DNA of 64,000 bases from CAYNYF01 sp964401385 (GTDB lineage Bacteria; Planctomycetota; Phycisphaerae; SM23-33): positions 1 to 64,000 of the forward strand of contig CAYNYF010000003.1 in assembly GCA_964401385.1 (NCBI GenBank), written 5' to 3'. The notes beneath the pieces are model-generated. The model was not told where the DNA came from, made no database searches, and was given only the letters and a program-made list of their open reading frames with translations. The translations under genes and the position numbers were made by a program. Of this stretch, positions 24,346 to 33,204 are shown piece by piece (positions within the stretch are counted from its first letter, which is position 1; every line of letters starts with the position of its first letter).

Positions 24346-25695
24346 ATGAGTTCATCCGGCGACGGCGCGCCGGGCGGCGCGGCCAAAGGCTACTCCTGGC
24401 GGGGAGCGATTCGCGGCAACGTCCTCATGATCGGCCTGGTGAGCCTCTTCACTGACTTCTCCAGCGACATGATCTATCCGCTGCTGCCGATGTTTCTCTC
24501 CGGCCTGGTTCCCGCCGGGCTGGTGGCGGTCTACGTCGGGCTGATGGAGGGCATCGCCGAGACCACCGCCTCTCTGCTGAAGATCTTCTCCGGGCGGATC
24601 AGCGACCGGCTGGGCAAGCGCAAGGCCTTCGTGGTGATCGGCTACGGCATCTCGACGGTCTGTCGGCCGCTCATCGCCGCCGCGGGCGCCGGCTGGAGCG
24701 TTATCGCCCTGCGCTTCGGCGATCGCATCGGCAAGGGCATGCGGACCTCGCCGCGCGACGCCCTGATCAGCGACTCCGTCGGCGCCGACGCCCGCGGACT
24801 GGCCTTCAGCTTCCACCGGGCGATGGACCACACCGGGGCGATCCTGGGTCCGGTCGCGGCCGTGGCCATCCTGTACGCCATGCTCGGCTACGGGCTGTGG
24901 CGGGGCAGCACGGAGCAGGCCACGCCGCGGCAGATGCACGCCCTGCGCTGGCTGTTCGCCATCGCCTTGATCCCCGGGCTGCTGGCCATGCTGACGTTGA
25001 TCGGCAAGGTTCGGGAGATCGCTCCCCGGCGGGCCGAACCGGCCGGCGGCGAACAGGGCGGCGGCCCGAGCGCGTTTCGGCGGCTGCCGAGGCGGTTCTA
25101 CTTCTTCGTCGCCATCGTCACCCTGTTCGCCCTCGGCAACAGCTCCGACCTGTTCCTGGTCCTGCACGGCATGAAGACGTTCGGTCTGGGGCCGGTGCAA
25201 CTGATCGGGCTGTGGGTGACGCTGCACGTTTCCAAGATCATCTTCAGCTTTCCGGGCGGGGTGCTCTCGGACAAGCTTGGGCGGCGGCCGATCATCGTGG
25301 CCGGGTGGATCGTCTACGCCCTGGTCTACCTCGGCATGGCCGTGGTGGGCCAGGCCTGGCAGTTCTGGGCGCTGATTTTCGCCTACGGCTTTTTCTACGG
25401 CATGACCGAGGGCGTGGAGAAGGCGCTGGTGGCGGACTTCGTGCCCAGCGAGTACCGCGGCACGGCCTACGGGATTTACCACGGCGCAATCGGCATCGCC
25501 GCCCTTCCGGCCAGTCTGCTCTTCGGGCTTCTGTGGTACTATCTCAACGAGATCCAGCTCGGACTCGGCCCGCGAGTGGCCTTCGGGGTTGGTGCGGGCC
25601 TGGCCGCCGTTGCGGCCGTGCTGCTGACGGTCCTGCTGTCGGCTGCGCGCGGAAAGCAGCCCACCAAGGGGCAGGCCGCGTCGCCGGAAGACTAG
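24346..25695 (+). CDS. MFS transporter
   Basis: Major facilitator superfamily permease, 449 residues, 12 predicted helices. Motif A is SGRISDRLGKRK between helices 2 and 3, and its counterpart GVLSDKLGRRP occurs in the second half. RIGKGMRTSPRDALISDS and FHRAMDHTGAILGP belong to a subgroup of MFS proteins often found in planctomycetes and proteobacteria with no assigned substrate. The ATG at 24346 has GGGAG 9 bases upstream; a GTG two codons earlier is less likely. Drug, sugar or organic-anion transport cannot be distinguished. Confidence 0.9.
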   Translation: MSSSGDGAPGGAAKGYSWRGAIRGNVLMIGLVSLFTDFSSDMIYPLLPMFLSGLVPAGLVAVYVGLMEGIAETTASLLKIFSGRISDRLGKRKAFVVIGYGISTVCRPLIAAAGAGWSVIALRFGDRIGKGMRTSPRDALISDSVGADARGLAFSFHRAMDHTGAILGPVAAVAILYAMLGYGLWRGSTEQATPRQMHALRWLFAIALIPGLLAMLTLIGKVREIAPRRAEPAGGEQGGGPSAFRRLPRRFYFFVAIVTLFALGNSSDLFLVLHGMKTFGLGPVQLIGLWVTLHVSKIIFSFPGGVLSDKLGRRPIIVAGWIVYALVYLGMAVVGQAWQFWALIFAYGFFYGMTEGVEKALVADFVPSEYRGTAYGIYHGAIGIAALPASLLFGLLWYYLNEIQLGLGPRVAFGVGAGLAAVAAVLLTVLLSAARGKQPTKGQAASPED

Positions 25696-25731
25696 CCGTT
25701 CGTGCGGAGTGGAGCCGAACACGTGCCCGCG

Positions 25732-26553
25732 CTAAGACGCCCGCGCAGGCCGGCCTTCCTTCTCAAACAGTCCGCGGGCCAGACCCACGCCGCCGCGGAT
25801 GACCAGACTGACGGCCAGGAGGAACAGCAGCGACGACCAGACGTACATCACCAGCGGCCAGATCTCGTCCACCAGCCCGTCGAACCGCTTCCAGATCGCC
25901 CCGATGAGTGCGATGATGCCGGCCGCCACGACCACGGCCGCCAGCGACGCCCGCAGCGACCGCCGCACCGGCGCCAGGCGTATCGTCAGGCAGGTCGCCA
26001 GGTACACGAACAGCGGCACGGGCCAGTTCAACCATTTCAGCTCGGTCCACGTCTGGGCCATCCGGTGCAGGAGGTTCACCTGGCAGTCGATCTGGTCCCA
26101 GAACTGGCCGGTGCTTTTCGGCAGCGCCTTGAGCTGCCCGGTGAGGCGGGGGGTGTCCCCGCCGGCGGCGAACTGCTCGATGACCGGCTCGCCCAGCACG
26201 GCGTGAGCGATCACGATGCCCGCCCCGCAGGCAAGAATGCTCATGAGGGCCGCAACGATCGGGCCGACGGAACGGAGCTTCGGCTCGGCCTCGGTGGTCG
26301 GCTCGGCCTCGGAGGCACCGGCGGGCTTGCCGCCTTTTGCGCTGCCCCCGCCGGCTCCAATGAGCTTGGCCCGGCGAATCTCTCCGCCGGTAATCAGGCA
26401 GCCGAAGATATACGCCATTTCCGAGACGACCGTCCCCGGCAGCAGCGCCCAGTTGACCCAGCGCGGACGGACCATGCCCGCCCACAGTTGATACACGCCC
26501 ATGGCGGCAAAGAGTATCCCCAGCAGGTACACCGACAGTGCAGCGTAGATCAC
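25732..26553 (-). CDS. Membrane protein of unknown function
   Basis: 273 residues with about six hydrophobic helices: two near the N-terminus, one near residue 115 and three in the last 100 residues. An Ala/Gly/Glu-rich cytosolic loop (about 65-95) follows the second helix. No known motif. The GTG start at 26553 is chosen because AAAGG sits just upstream and the protein then begins directly with a helix (VIYAALSVYLLG); an earlier in-frame start would add a charged 18-residue tail. It ends 36 bases from the convergent MFS gene and is divergent from the mre operon; no functional link is visible. Confidence 0.75.
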   Translation of the reverse strand: MIYAALSVYLLGILFAAMGVYQLWAGMVRPRWVNWALLPGTVVSEMAYIFGCLITGGEIRRAKLIGAGGGSAKGGKPAGASEAEPTTEAEPKLRSVGPIVAALMSILACGAGIVIAHAVLGEPVIEQFAAGGDTPRLTGQLKALPKSTGQFWDQIDCQVNLLHRMAQTWTELKWLNWPVPLFVYLATCLTIRLAPVRRSLRASLAAVVVAAGIIALIGAIWKRFDGLVDEIWPLVMYVWSSLLFLLAVSLVIRGGVGLARGLFEKEGRPARAS

Positions 26554-26762
26554 GGGTTGCCTTTCTTCGAAACGGTCTCTTGAAGTGTTATCGGACGATA
26601 CGCCCAATAATCTGCACGGAAGCCCTCCGCCGGCGAGCCGGGTTCGCCAGCTCGCCTGGACGGCGGTCTTCGGCCCGGCGGTGGGGGCGGGCTTTTCCGT
26701 GTCCGGCGCGGGCGTTTGCGATATGATGTGCTGGCTGGTGAGATGGTGCCGAGCGGGTAAGC

Positions 26763-27737
26763 ATGCGTCTGAGGAAACCTTCCAAGAAGACGATCCTGGC
26801 CGGGATGATGCTGGCTAGTCTGGTGCTGATGCTCCTGCCGGCGAGATGCTCGCGCTGGATGTCCGACGCCGTCGGCCCGGTGCTGGCCCCGCTGGGCCAC
26901 GCGGGCATGGGCGTGGCCTTTCACGTGCGCCAGCGCGCGGGGGAGCTGACCGGGCGGGACGGCTCCGAGCAGGAAGACGAACGCACGGCGCTGATGCTGA
27001 CCATGTTGCAGGAGAGGAAGCGCCAGCAGGAGACCATCGCCCAGTTGCAGAACTGGCGCCGGCAGTTGGACGACTTCCCCTGCAAGCTCATCCAGGCCGG
27101 CGTCGTGGGGGTCGAGGGCGTGCCGCTGCGGAACCGCAGGCGGCTGGACTCCGGCAGCCGGGACGGCGCCCGCCCGGGCGACCTGGTGACCACGCGAAGG
27201 CTGCTGCACCCGATGCGCGTGGCGCCGCCGAAGAATCTGGGCGTGCTGGGGCGGAACTTCGTCGTCGGCAGGATCATCGAGAGCGGCGGGCACACGGCCA
27301 CGCTGCAACTGGTCACCGACCCGGCCTTTGAAATGCCGGGGCGGTTGTATCGGAGGATTGAGCCGGGCAAGAGTCGCTCGATCTACGTGGACCTGCCCGG
27401 CGGCGGGCGGCGAAGGGAGGAAATCCGGTATGACCCGAAGCTGCCGGATCCGCAGTTCGTGGATCGGCCCGTGCCGGTGCTGGCCCGGGGCGACGGCCGG
27501 GGGATGGTCGTCCGCCAGGTGCCGGCAGAGCACAGCATCCGCGCCGGAGACATCCTCACCACCGGGCCGGAGACCGAGGCGCTGCTTCCGTTCGGCCTGA
27601 CCGTCGGCAAGGTGACGCGGACGCAGCCCGAGCCCGAGGACGTCCACTCCGTGACCGTTTTCGTCGAGCCGCTGGCCGACCTGGCGGGGCTTCGTCAGGT
27701 GTACATCGTGCTGCCGATCGCGCGCCCGGGGAAATAA
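26763..27737 (+). CDS. mreC: Rod-shape protein MreC
   Basis: MreC-like, 324 residues: short cytosolic Lys/Arg start, one transmembrane helix (about 10-27), a coiled-coil segment (about 65-100, QERKRQQETIAQLQNWRRQL), then a beta-rich periplasmic domain with GSRDGARPGDLV, LGVLGRNFVVGRI and a final IRAGDILTTG..LPFGLTVGKVT, the typical MreC ending. MreC scaffolds PBP2/RodA during cell elongation. It is the first visible gene of mreC-mreD-mrdA-rodA; mreB is not in the window upstream. Sequence divergence is high, but gene order supports the call. Confidence 0.85.
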   Translation: MRLRKPSKKTILAGMMLASLVLMLLPARCSRWMSDAVGPVLAPLGHAGMGVAFHVRQRAGELTGRDGSEQEDERTALMLTMLQERKRQQETIAQLQNWRRQLDDFPCKLIQAGVVGVEGVPLRNRRRLDSGSRDGARPGDLVTTRRLLHPMRVAPPKNLGVLGRNFVVGRIIESGGHTATLQLVTDPAFEMPGRLYRRIEPGKSRSIYVDLPGGGRRREEIRYDPKLPDPQFVDRPVPVLARGDGRGMVVRQVPAEHSIRAGDILTTGPETEALLPFGLTVGKVTRTQPEPEDVHSVTVFVEPLADLAGLRQVYIVLPIARPGK

Positions 27738-27740
27738 CGA

Positions 27741-28271
27741 ATGCGTTGGATCTACTTCCTCATCGTGGTGCTGGCGTGCGTTGTGGTGCAAACGACGATG
27801 GTGCACCTACTCTGGTTCCGCACCTCGCTGGGCTGGATCGGGCCGGTGTTCCCGGCGGCGTTGGCGGTGTTCGTGGCGCTGTATGCCCGCAGCGGCACGG
27901 ACGCCGCGCTGGCCGGGTGGGCGGTGGGCTTTGCCCTGGACTTGGCCCTCAGCGGCGGCGGTCTGGGGCTGTCGGCCCTGCTGTATGCCACGGCGGCGGC
28001 GGGCGTCTATCGCGTGCGCGGGGCGTTCTTCCGCGACCGGCCGCTGACGCAGATGGTGCTGGTCTTCGCCTTTTGCCTGTTCGTCCACGAGCTGTGGGCG
28101 GCGCGTCAGGTCATTGTGCTGCCGCCGGGCGGGGTGGGGTATTGGCGTCCGGCCGTGCAGGCCGTGGCGGTTTCGGCGTATACTGCCGCTTTGGCGCCGC
28201 TGGTGTGCGCGCCGCTCAAGCGCATCCGGCGGCTGCTGATAGCGCCACCGTCCGGGCGCGACAGAATCTAG
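27741..28271 (+). CDS. mreD: Rod-shape protein MreD
   Basis: MreD-like, 176 residues, almost entirely hydrophobic with about five helices. It starts MRWIYFLIVVLACVVVQTT, the usual MreD opening with a short tail and a helix ending near a Gln/Thr. It lies 3 bases after mreC and 3 bases before mrdA, which is the standard mreCD-mrdA order. MreD is a small membrane subunit of the elongasome. Identification rests on size, topology and position rather than motifs. Confidence 0.82.
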   Translation: MRWIYFLIVVLACVVVQTTMVHLLWFRTSLGWIGPVFPAALAVFVALYARSGTDAALAGWAVGFALDLALSGGGLGLSALLYATAAAGVYRVRGAFFRDRPLTQMVLVFAFCLFVHELWAARQVIVLPPGGVGYWRPAVQAVAVSAYTAALAPLVCAPLKRIRRLLIAPPSGRDRI

Positions 28272-28274
28272 ACC

Positions 28275-30230
28275 ATGTATAAGCGCCGGCTGAAGATTTT
28301 CCTGATCCTAATGGCCGTGGCCGAGGCGGTGCTCATCGGTCGGCTGGCCCAGCTCCAGTTGATCCACGGCGAGCTGTACCGCCGCCAGGCCGAATCGCTG
28401 CTGGCCTACGAGGAGCTGTTGCCCACCGGCCGCGGGCGCATCCTCGACCGCCGCGGCAACGTCCTGGCCGAGAACAAGGCCTGCTACGACTTCTGCCTGC
28501 ACTACCGCATGTTGAAGGGCCCCGGCGCCACCGAGGCCGACCGCAAGGCCTACCGGCGATGGGCCGACGGATGGATCAAGCGGATCGCCCGCCGGGAGAA
28601 CATCACCCTCGATCGGGCCAAGGAACTCTTGCCGGAGCGGATGGAGCGGACCTGGCGGCTGGCCGAGACGATCACCGGCGGGACCCGGAACGAAATGGCC
28701 CGGGCGGCCGAAGAGATCGTCGGCCGGGTGGAAACGTGGCGCCGCATCGTGGGCGGGCCGGTGAAGGAAGAATACCTCTCGCACCCCGTGGCCTCCGTCC
28801 AGGACGAGGAAACCAAGGTCAGACTCCAGGGATGCCTCGACCGGATGGTCGGGGCGTCCGTCCGCCCCTCGCACCGGCGAAGCTATCCTTTCAAGGAGCT
28901 GGCCTGTCACCTGATTGGGCTTCTCGGCCCGGTGGGCGAGGACGAACTGGCTCGGACGCGGCGGAACCGGTCGCTGCCGATCGACGCCCGGCTGGGCGAC
29001 TACCTGCCCGAAGATCGGCGCGGCCTCAGCGGCGCGGAGAAGCTCTGCGAGGGGATGCTTCGCGGGCGGCGGGGCTATCGCCGCCGGCGCCGCACCGGAG
29101 AAATTCTAGAGGAGGTGCCCGCTCGCACCGGCCCGGACGTGCATCTGACCATCGACGCCGATCTCCAGCGGGCCCTGGCCCGGGTCTTCCGCCGCCGGCC
29201 CGACGGCACGGAGGACCGGCAGCGGTGCGGGGCGGTCGTGGTCATCGACGTGCCCAGCGGCGAGGTTCTGGCGATGGTCTCCCAGCCCACCTACGACCCG
29301 AACGAGTATCGCCGGCGCCTGCGGGCCCTGACGGGCGACCGTGTCGACCTTCCTTTGATCGCCCGCGCCTTTGCCGCTCGCTATCCTCCCGGCTCGACGG
29401 TCAAGCCGCTGGTGGCGGTGGCGGGGCTGACCAGCGGCGTAATCCACCCGGGCGAGGAGATCTATTGCCGCGGGTACCTGCTGCCGAACGCGCCCGACCG
29501 GTTCCGCTGCTGGATTTGGCTCCAGTACCACCGGACCCACGGACCGTTGGAGGTGGTCGGCGCGCTCGAGCATAGCTGCAACATCTTCTTCTACACTGTC
29601 GGTCGGCGGCTTCGGCTGCGACGACTGCACGATTGGTTCGCCGCTTTCGGCTTTGCCGACCGGCCCGGCACGGGGCTGCCGGGAGAGCGCAGCGGCAGTC
29701 TGCCCGATCCCAATGCGCCCCACGACGCGGGCGTTCCTTGGCATCTCGCTATCGGGCAGGGGCCGATTTCGGTTACGCCGCTGCACGTCGCCAACGCCAT
29801 AGCGACGATCGCCCGCGGCGGTCAGTTCCGCACGCCGGTGCTGGTGCGGGAGCTGGCCGGCCGGCAGCGGCGCCGAGACCTGAAGGTTTCCCCCGAAACG
29901 ATCCGCTTGGTGCAGGAGGGGATGTATCGGGTCGTGAATTCGAGCAGCGGCACCGGGCGTGCGGCCCGCGACTACGAAATCGAGATCTGCGGCAAGACCG
30001 GCACGGCCAAGACGACCCCGCGGCGAGTCGACGGGCGGATCGTGCGCAGCGGCGACACCGCCTGGTTTGCCGGGTTCGCCCCGTATCGCAATCCCCGGAT
30101 CGCCTTTGCCGTCATGGTGGAGTACTCCGACAAAGGCGGCGGTCCGACCTGCGGGCCTATCGCCCGGCAGGTCGTGCGGACCTGCCGGGATTATCTGGCG
30201 GCCCAGGGGGCGTGGCCGTCCGCCCGGTAG
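28275..30230 (+). CDS. mrdA: Penicillin-binding protein 2 (elongation transpeptidase)
   Basis: Class B PBP, 651 residues. One N-terminal anchor helix (about 8-26), PBP dimer/pedestal domain with GRGRILDRRGNVLAE, then the transpeptidase domain: catalytic Ser374-x-x-Lys377 in PPGSTVKPL, the SxN motif Ser434-Cys-Asn436, and KTG at 574-576 in GKTGTAKTT. All catalytic motifs are intact, so peptidoglycan cross-linking is expected. The region between 80 and 260 is longer and more charged than in E. coli PBP2. It pairs with the RodA polymerase encoded 20 bases downstream. Confidence 0.94.
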   Translation: MYKRRLKIFLILMAVAEAVLIGRLAQLQLIHGELYRRQAESLLAYEELLPTGRGRILDRRGNVLAENKACYDFCLHYRMLKGPGATEADRKAYRRWADGWIKRIARRENITLDRAKELLPERMERTWRLAETITGGTRNEMARAAEEIVGRVETWRRIVGGPVKEEYLSHPVASVQDEETKVRLQGCLDRMVGASVRPSHRRSYPFKELACHLIGLLGPVGEDELARTRRNRSLPIDARLGDYLPEDRRGLSGAEKLCEGMLRGRRGYRRRRRTGEILEEVPARTGPDVHLTIDADLQRALARVFRRRPDGTEDRQRCGAVVVIDVPSGEVLAMVSQPTYDPNEYRRRLRALTGDRVDLPLIARAFAARYPPGSTVKPLVAVAGLTSGVIHPGEEIYCRGYLLPNAPDRFRCWIWLQYHRTHGPLEVVGALEHSCNIFFYTVGRRLRLRRLHDWFAAFGFADRPGTGLPGERSGSLPDPNAPHDAGVPWHLAIGQGPISVTPLHVANAIATIARGGQFRTPVLVRELAGRQRRRDLKVSPETIRLVQEGMYRVVNSSSGTGRAARDYEIEICGKTGTAKTTPRRVDGRIVRSGDTAWFAGFAPYRNPRIAFAVMVEYSDKGGGPTCGPIARQVVRTCRDYLAAQGAWPSAR

Positions 30231-30250
30231 CAGCGGCTTGAGGAAAAGGT

Positions 30251-31543
30251 ATGTTGGCCAGAATCCGACTACTACTGCGTCCGACCAGTTGGCCGATCGT
30301 CGCGGCCATGCTGACGCTGATGGCGCTGGGCGTTTTCGGCGTGCGTGCGGCCGAGCAGGCCGACCCGTCGCTGAGCGGAAAACCCCTCCGCCAGGCCGTC
30401 TACGTTGCCGTTTCCCTGCTGGCCTTCTTTATTGCGACGACGGTCCACTACAAGCGCATCGGCCGGGCAAGCTACCCGCTGTTCGCGGTCAATCTTGCCT
30501 TGCTGGTGCTGGTGCTGCAATTGGCGCCCATCCGACACAGTCACCGCTGGATCAACCTGAAGCTCTTCCAGGTCCAGCCGAGCGAGCTGGCCAAGCTGAC
30601 CTACATCCTCGCCCTGGCCTGGTACCTGCGCTACCGCCGCAACTACCGGCGGCTCGTCGGGCTGATCCCGCCGTTCGTGCTGACGCTCATTCCCGCCGGA
30701 TTGATCCTGATCGAGCCGGACCTGGGGACAACGCTCCTGCTGATCCCCACGCTGTTCTTCATGCTGTTCATGGCCGGGGCGAAGATAAAACACCTCCTGG
30801 CCATCGCCGCCGTGGCGGCGGCGCTGATGTTCTTTCCGGTTCCACAGAGCCTCTCCGACCTCGGCGGCGCCGAGGCGGCCGGCTCGGCGCCGCTTGCCTA
30901 CTGGCGCGGCGCCATCGGCGGGAAGGAATACGTCGTCCGCGCGGCCCCACTGCTGTTCATGTATCCGCGGCAGGTGGGGCGCATCCGGGGCTGGCTGAGT
31001 CAGTCCGGGGCGGTGACGGCCGGGGACGAGGCCTATCAGCTTCGGCGATCGAAGATGATCCTCGGCGCCGGCGGACTCGGCGGGAACGATCACCTGGAGC
31101 AGATGAACTTCTGGTTCTGGAAGCTGCCCGACGACCACACGGACTTCATTTACTCCGTGATCGGCGGACAGTGGGGCTTTCTCGGATGCGTCGGCGTGAT
31201 GCTGCTGTACCTGGTCATTTTCGTTTGCGGGGTCGAGATCGCCTCGCTGACGCACGATCCCTTCGGCCGGCTGCTGGTGATCGGCGTGCTGGCGATGCTG
31301 TTCTCGCAGATCTTCATCAACGTGGGCATGACCATGGGGGTGATGCCCATTACGGGCATGACGCTGCCGCTGGTCAGTTACGGCGGCTCCAGCATGGTGG
31401 TCAACGCGGTGGCTTTGGGGTTGCTGGTCAACGTCGGCGGGCACCGCCCGATCCTGCTGGGACGAAGGCCCTTCGAGTACCGCCAAAGACACAAACACCC
31501 GCCTGATTACGAGCGGATGCTCGGGGGCTCGCAGACGGCCTGA
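30251..31543 (+). CDS. rodA: SEDS peptidoglycan glycosyltransferase RodA
   Basis: SEDS-family polymerase, 430 residues, about ten helices. Characteristic pieces: HSHRWINLKLFQVQPSELAKL, FVLTLIPAGLILIEPDLGT, an extended loop with RRSKMILGAGGLGG and DDHTDFIYSVIGGQWGF, and MPITGMTLPLVSYGGSSM near the end. These are the conserved sites of RodA/FtsW. It follows mrdA in the operon with AGGAAAAGGT ahead of the ATG. Being beside PBP2 and MreCD, it is RodA rather than FtsW. The enlarged loop between about 195 and 260 is longer than usual. Confidence 0.94.
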   Translation: MLARIRLLLRPTSWPIVAAMLTLMALGVFGVRAAEQADPSLSGKPLRQAVYVAVSLLAFFIATTVHYKRIGRASYPLFAVNLALLVLVLQLAPIRHSHRWINLKLFQVQPSELAKLTYILALAWYLRYRRNYRRLVGLIPPFVLTLIPAGLILIEPDLGTTLLLIPTLFFMLFMAGAKIKHLLAIAAVAAALMFFPVPQSLSDLGGAEAAGSAPLAYWRGAIGGKEYVVRAAPLLFMYPRQVGRIRGWLSQSGAVTAGDEAYQLRRSKMILGAGGLGGNDHLEQMNFWFWKLPDDHTDFIYSVIGGQWGFLGCVGVMLLYLVIFVCGVEIASLTHDPFGRLLVIGVLAMLFSQIFINVGMTMGVMPITGMTLPLVSYGGSSMVVNAVALGLLVNVGGHRPILLGRRPFEYRQRHKHPPDYERMLGGSQTA

Positions 31544-31556
31544 CGGAGCGGGGCGG

Positions 31557-31991
31557 CTAGTGGCAGATGAAGTAATACACCCACCAGCGCCCGGCCAGGG
31601 CGGCGTAGAGCGCGCACAGGCCCCAGCAGGCGATCTCGGTCAACCGATGCCGCCGAAAGAGGAGAAGGACGGTCGCGGCGAACAGCACCAGCAGCGCCTT
31701 GAACGCGACCAGGGCTGCGGTATTCTTTATCAGCCCGTCCGCGAAGGGATTGAGTTCGACGAAGTGGCTCGTTTGGGCCGCCATCACCGTGAAAGTCAGG
31801 TCGAAGGCGTTTACGATACCCAGCAAGACCAGCAGCAGCACCACCCGGCGGGCGCGGCGGGCGTGGGGGTTCCGCCGGGCCAGCGCCACCCACAGCTTCA
31901 GGCGGCGCCAGCGCTTCAACTGCGCGGACTTGGCGACCGGCTGGGCCGGCCGGGCGATCGTGACCGAGCCCGTTTTCATCGTTGGTTTCAT
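31557..31991 (-). CDS. Small DUF5658-like membrane protein
   Basis: 144 residues with a basic N-terminal half (about 25 Arg/Lys up to residue 50) and three hydrophobic helices (about 50-66, 88-110, 118-138). The stretch VNAFDLTFTVMAA..HFVELNPFAD resembles the DUF5658 signature (an Asp-Leu-Thr in helix 1 followed by ELNP). Function unknown. An alternative ATG four codons in is equally plausible. It is divergent from the hydrolase gene at 32030 and ends 13 bases from the rodA stop, tail to tail. Confidence 0.7.
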   Translation of the reverse strand: MKPTMKTGSVTIARPAQPVAKSAQLKRWRRLKLWVALARRNPHARRARRVVLLLVLLGIVNAFDLTFTVMAAQTSHFVELNPFADGLIKNTAALVAFKALLVLFAATVLLLFRRHRLTEIACWGLCALYAALAGRWWVYYFICH

Positions 31992-32029
31992 CGGCCCCGT
32001 TTTCCGGCCCCCTTAGTAAGGATAGGCAG

Positions 32030-32932
32030 GTGACTTGGCTCGACGAGGCAGCTCTGGCCCGCCCGCTGGAGGCCGACGTCTCGGTGGCCTGCGAGTCGCT
32101 GGTGCTTGCCGACGGCTGCCAGACGCTCTTGCTGCGCCACCGCCCGCCGGGGGCGGCGACCGGTCCGCCGGTCCTGTACGTCCACGGCATTCAGTCTCAC
32201 CCGGGGTGGTTCGTGGGCTCGGCCCAGGCCCTCGCTCGGGCCGGACACGAGGTCTTCCAGGTCACGCGCCGGGGCAGCGGGCCGGCCCGGACCGGCCGGG
32301 GCGACGCCGCTTCGAGCGGGCAACTGCTCGACGACGTCGAATCGGCCGTACGCTACGTGCTCGATCAGACCAAGGCCGAGCGCCTGAGCTTGTTGGGCGT
32401 CAGTTGGGGCGGAAAACTGCTTGCCGCCTATGCCCTGACCGCCCGGTCGGCGATGGCCTCGCTGACGCTGGTGGCCCCCGGCATCGTCCCGCGCGTCGAC
32501 GTATCCGTCCGGACCAAGCTGGCCATTGCCGCCGCTCGTGTCTGCTGCCCCGGCAGGCTTTTTGACATTCCGCTCAACGACGTGGCCCTGTTCACGGACA
32601 ACCCGGTCATGCGCGCATACCTGCGGGGCGACCCCCACCGGCTGCACCGCGCCAGCGCGCGGTTCCTGGTCGCCTCGGCCGTGCTGGACAGGGCCATTGC
32701 CCGGGCGCCGGCCGGTTCACTGCCGGTGCCGACGACGCTCATCCTGGCCCGGCGCGACAGGATCATCGACAATGCGGCGACGCGGGCCGAGATGGATCGG
32801 CTCAGCGGCGGGGCGTGCGAGGTCCTCGAGCTGAACGCCGCCCACACGATCGAGTTCGAGCCGGACGTTCGCCCGTTCTACGATTCGCTCTGCAAGGCGG
32901 TGGCCGGCGGCCGGGAGGATCCCGATGCGTAG
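32030..32932 (+). CDS. Alpha/beta-hydrolase fold protein
   Basis: 300 residues, alpha/beta hydrolase. The oxyanion region is VLYVHGIQSHPGWF, the nucleophile Ser125 is in LGVSWGGKL, an acid is in LILARRDRIID, and the catalytic His is in NAAHTIEFE. No signal peptide, so cytosolic. Start GTG at 32030 has AAGGAT directly upstream; an earlier TTG start lacks a ribosome-binding site. Substrate not assignable (lipase/esterase type). It overlaps the small lipoprotein gene by 8 bases, suggesting co-expression. Confidence 0.85.
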   Translation: MTWLDEAALARPLEADVSVACESLVLADGCQTLLLRHRPPGAATGPPVLYVHGIQSHPGWFVGSAQALARAGHEVFQVTRRGSGPARTGRGDAASSGQLLDDVESAVRYVLDQTKAERLSLLGVSWGGKLLAAYALTARSAMASLTLVAPGIVPRVDVSVRTKLAIAAARVCCPGRLFDIPLNDVALFTDNPVMRAYLRGDPHRLHRASARFLVASAVLDRAIARAPAGSLPVPTTLILARRDRIIDNAATRAEMDRLSGGACEVLELNAAHTIEFEPDVRPFYDSLCKAVAGGREDPDA

Positions 32933-33179
32933 ATTGATCTTCGCCGTTCTCCTCTGGTGCGGGTCGGGCCTTCTCGGCTGCAACGGTCAAGCCGCGGCCG
33001 AGAAGCAATTCGCCCTCTTCGGGGCGGTCAACGGCCATCGCGGCGATTACGGCCACGACGACCTGGTCATCGGCCGGCACGCCCGCAGCGAAGTGTTCCC
33101 CCTCATTCGCCGCTGGCTGGATCAGCGAAGTGGCAAGCCCCTCCTGCGGCTGAAACTGCTGCCGCCGGCGAAGAAATAG
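32925..33179 (+). CDS. Small putative lipoprotein
   Basis: 84 residues with an N-terminal signal and lipobox (MRRLIFAVLLWCGSGLLGCNG, lipidated Cys about 19), then a short soluble part containing GHDDLVIGRHARSEVFPLI. GGGAGG lies 6 bases before the ATG. No recognised domain. It overlaps the hydrolase gene by 8 bases and is likely translated with it; it may be an envelope partner, but nothing else shows its role. Confidence 0.65.
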   Translation: MRRLIFAVLLWCGSGLLGCNGQAAAEKQFALFGAVNGHRGDYGHDDLVIGRHARSEVFPLIRRWLDQRSGKPLLRLKLLPPAKK

Positions 33180-33204
33180 CTGCCCCCGCGGCCGCGATCC
33201 TGCC

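Noticed and set aside
28559..29575. Second open frame inside mrdA on the same strand
   Set aside because: Shadow of a gene with all three transpeptidase motifs; the alternative translation has no domain.
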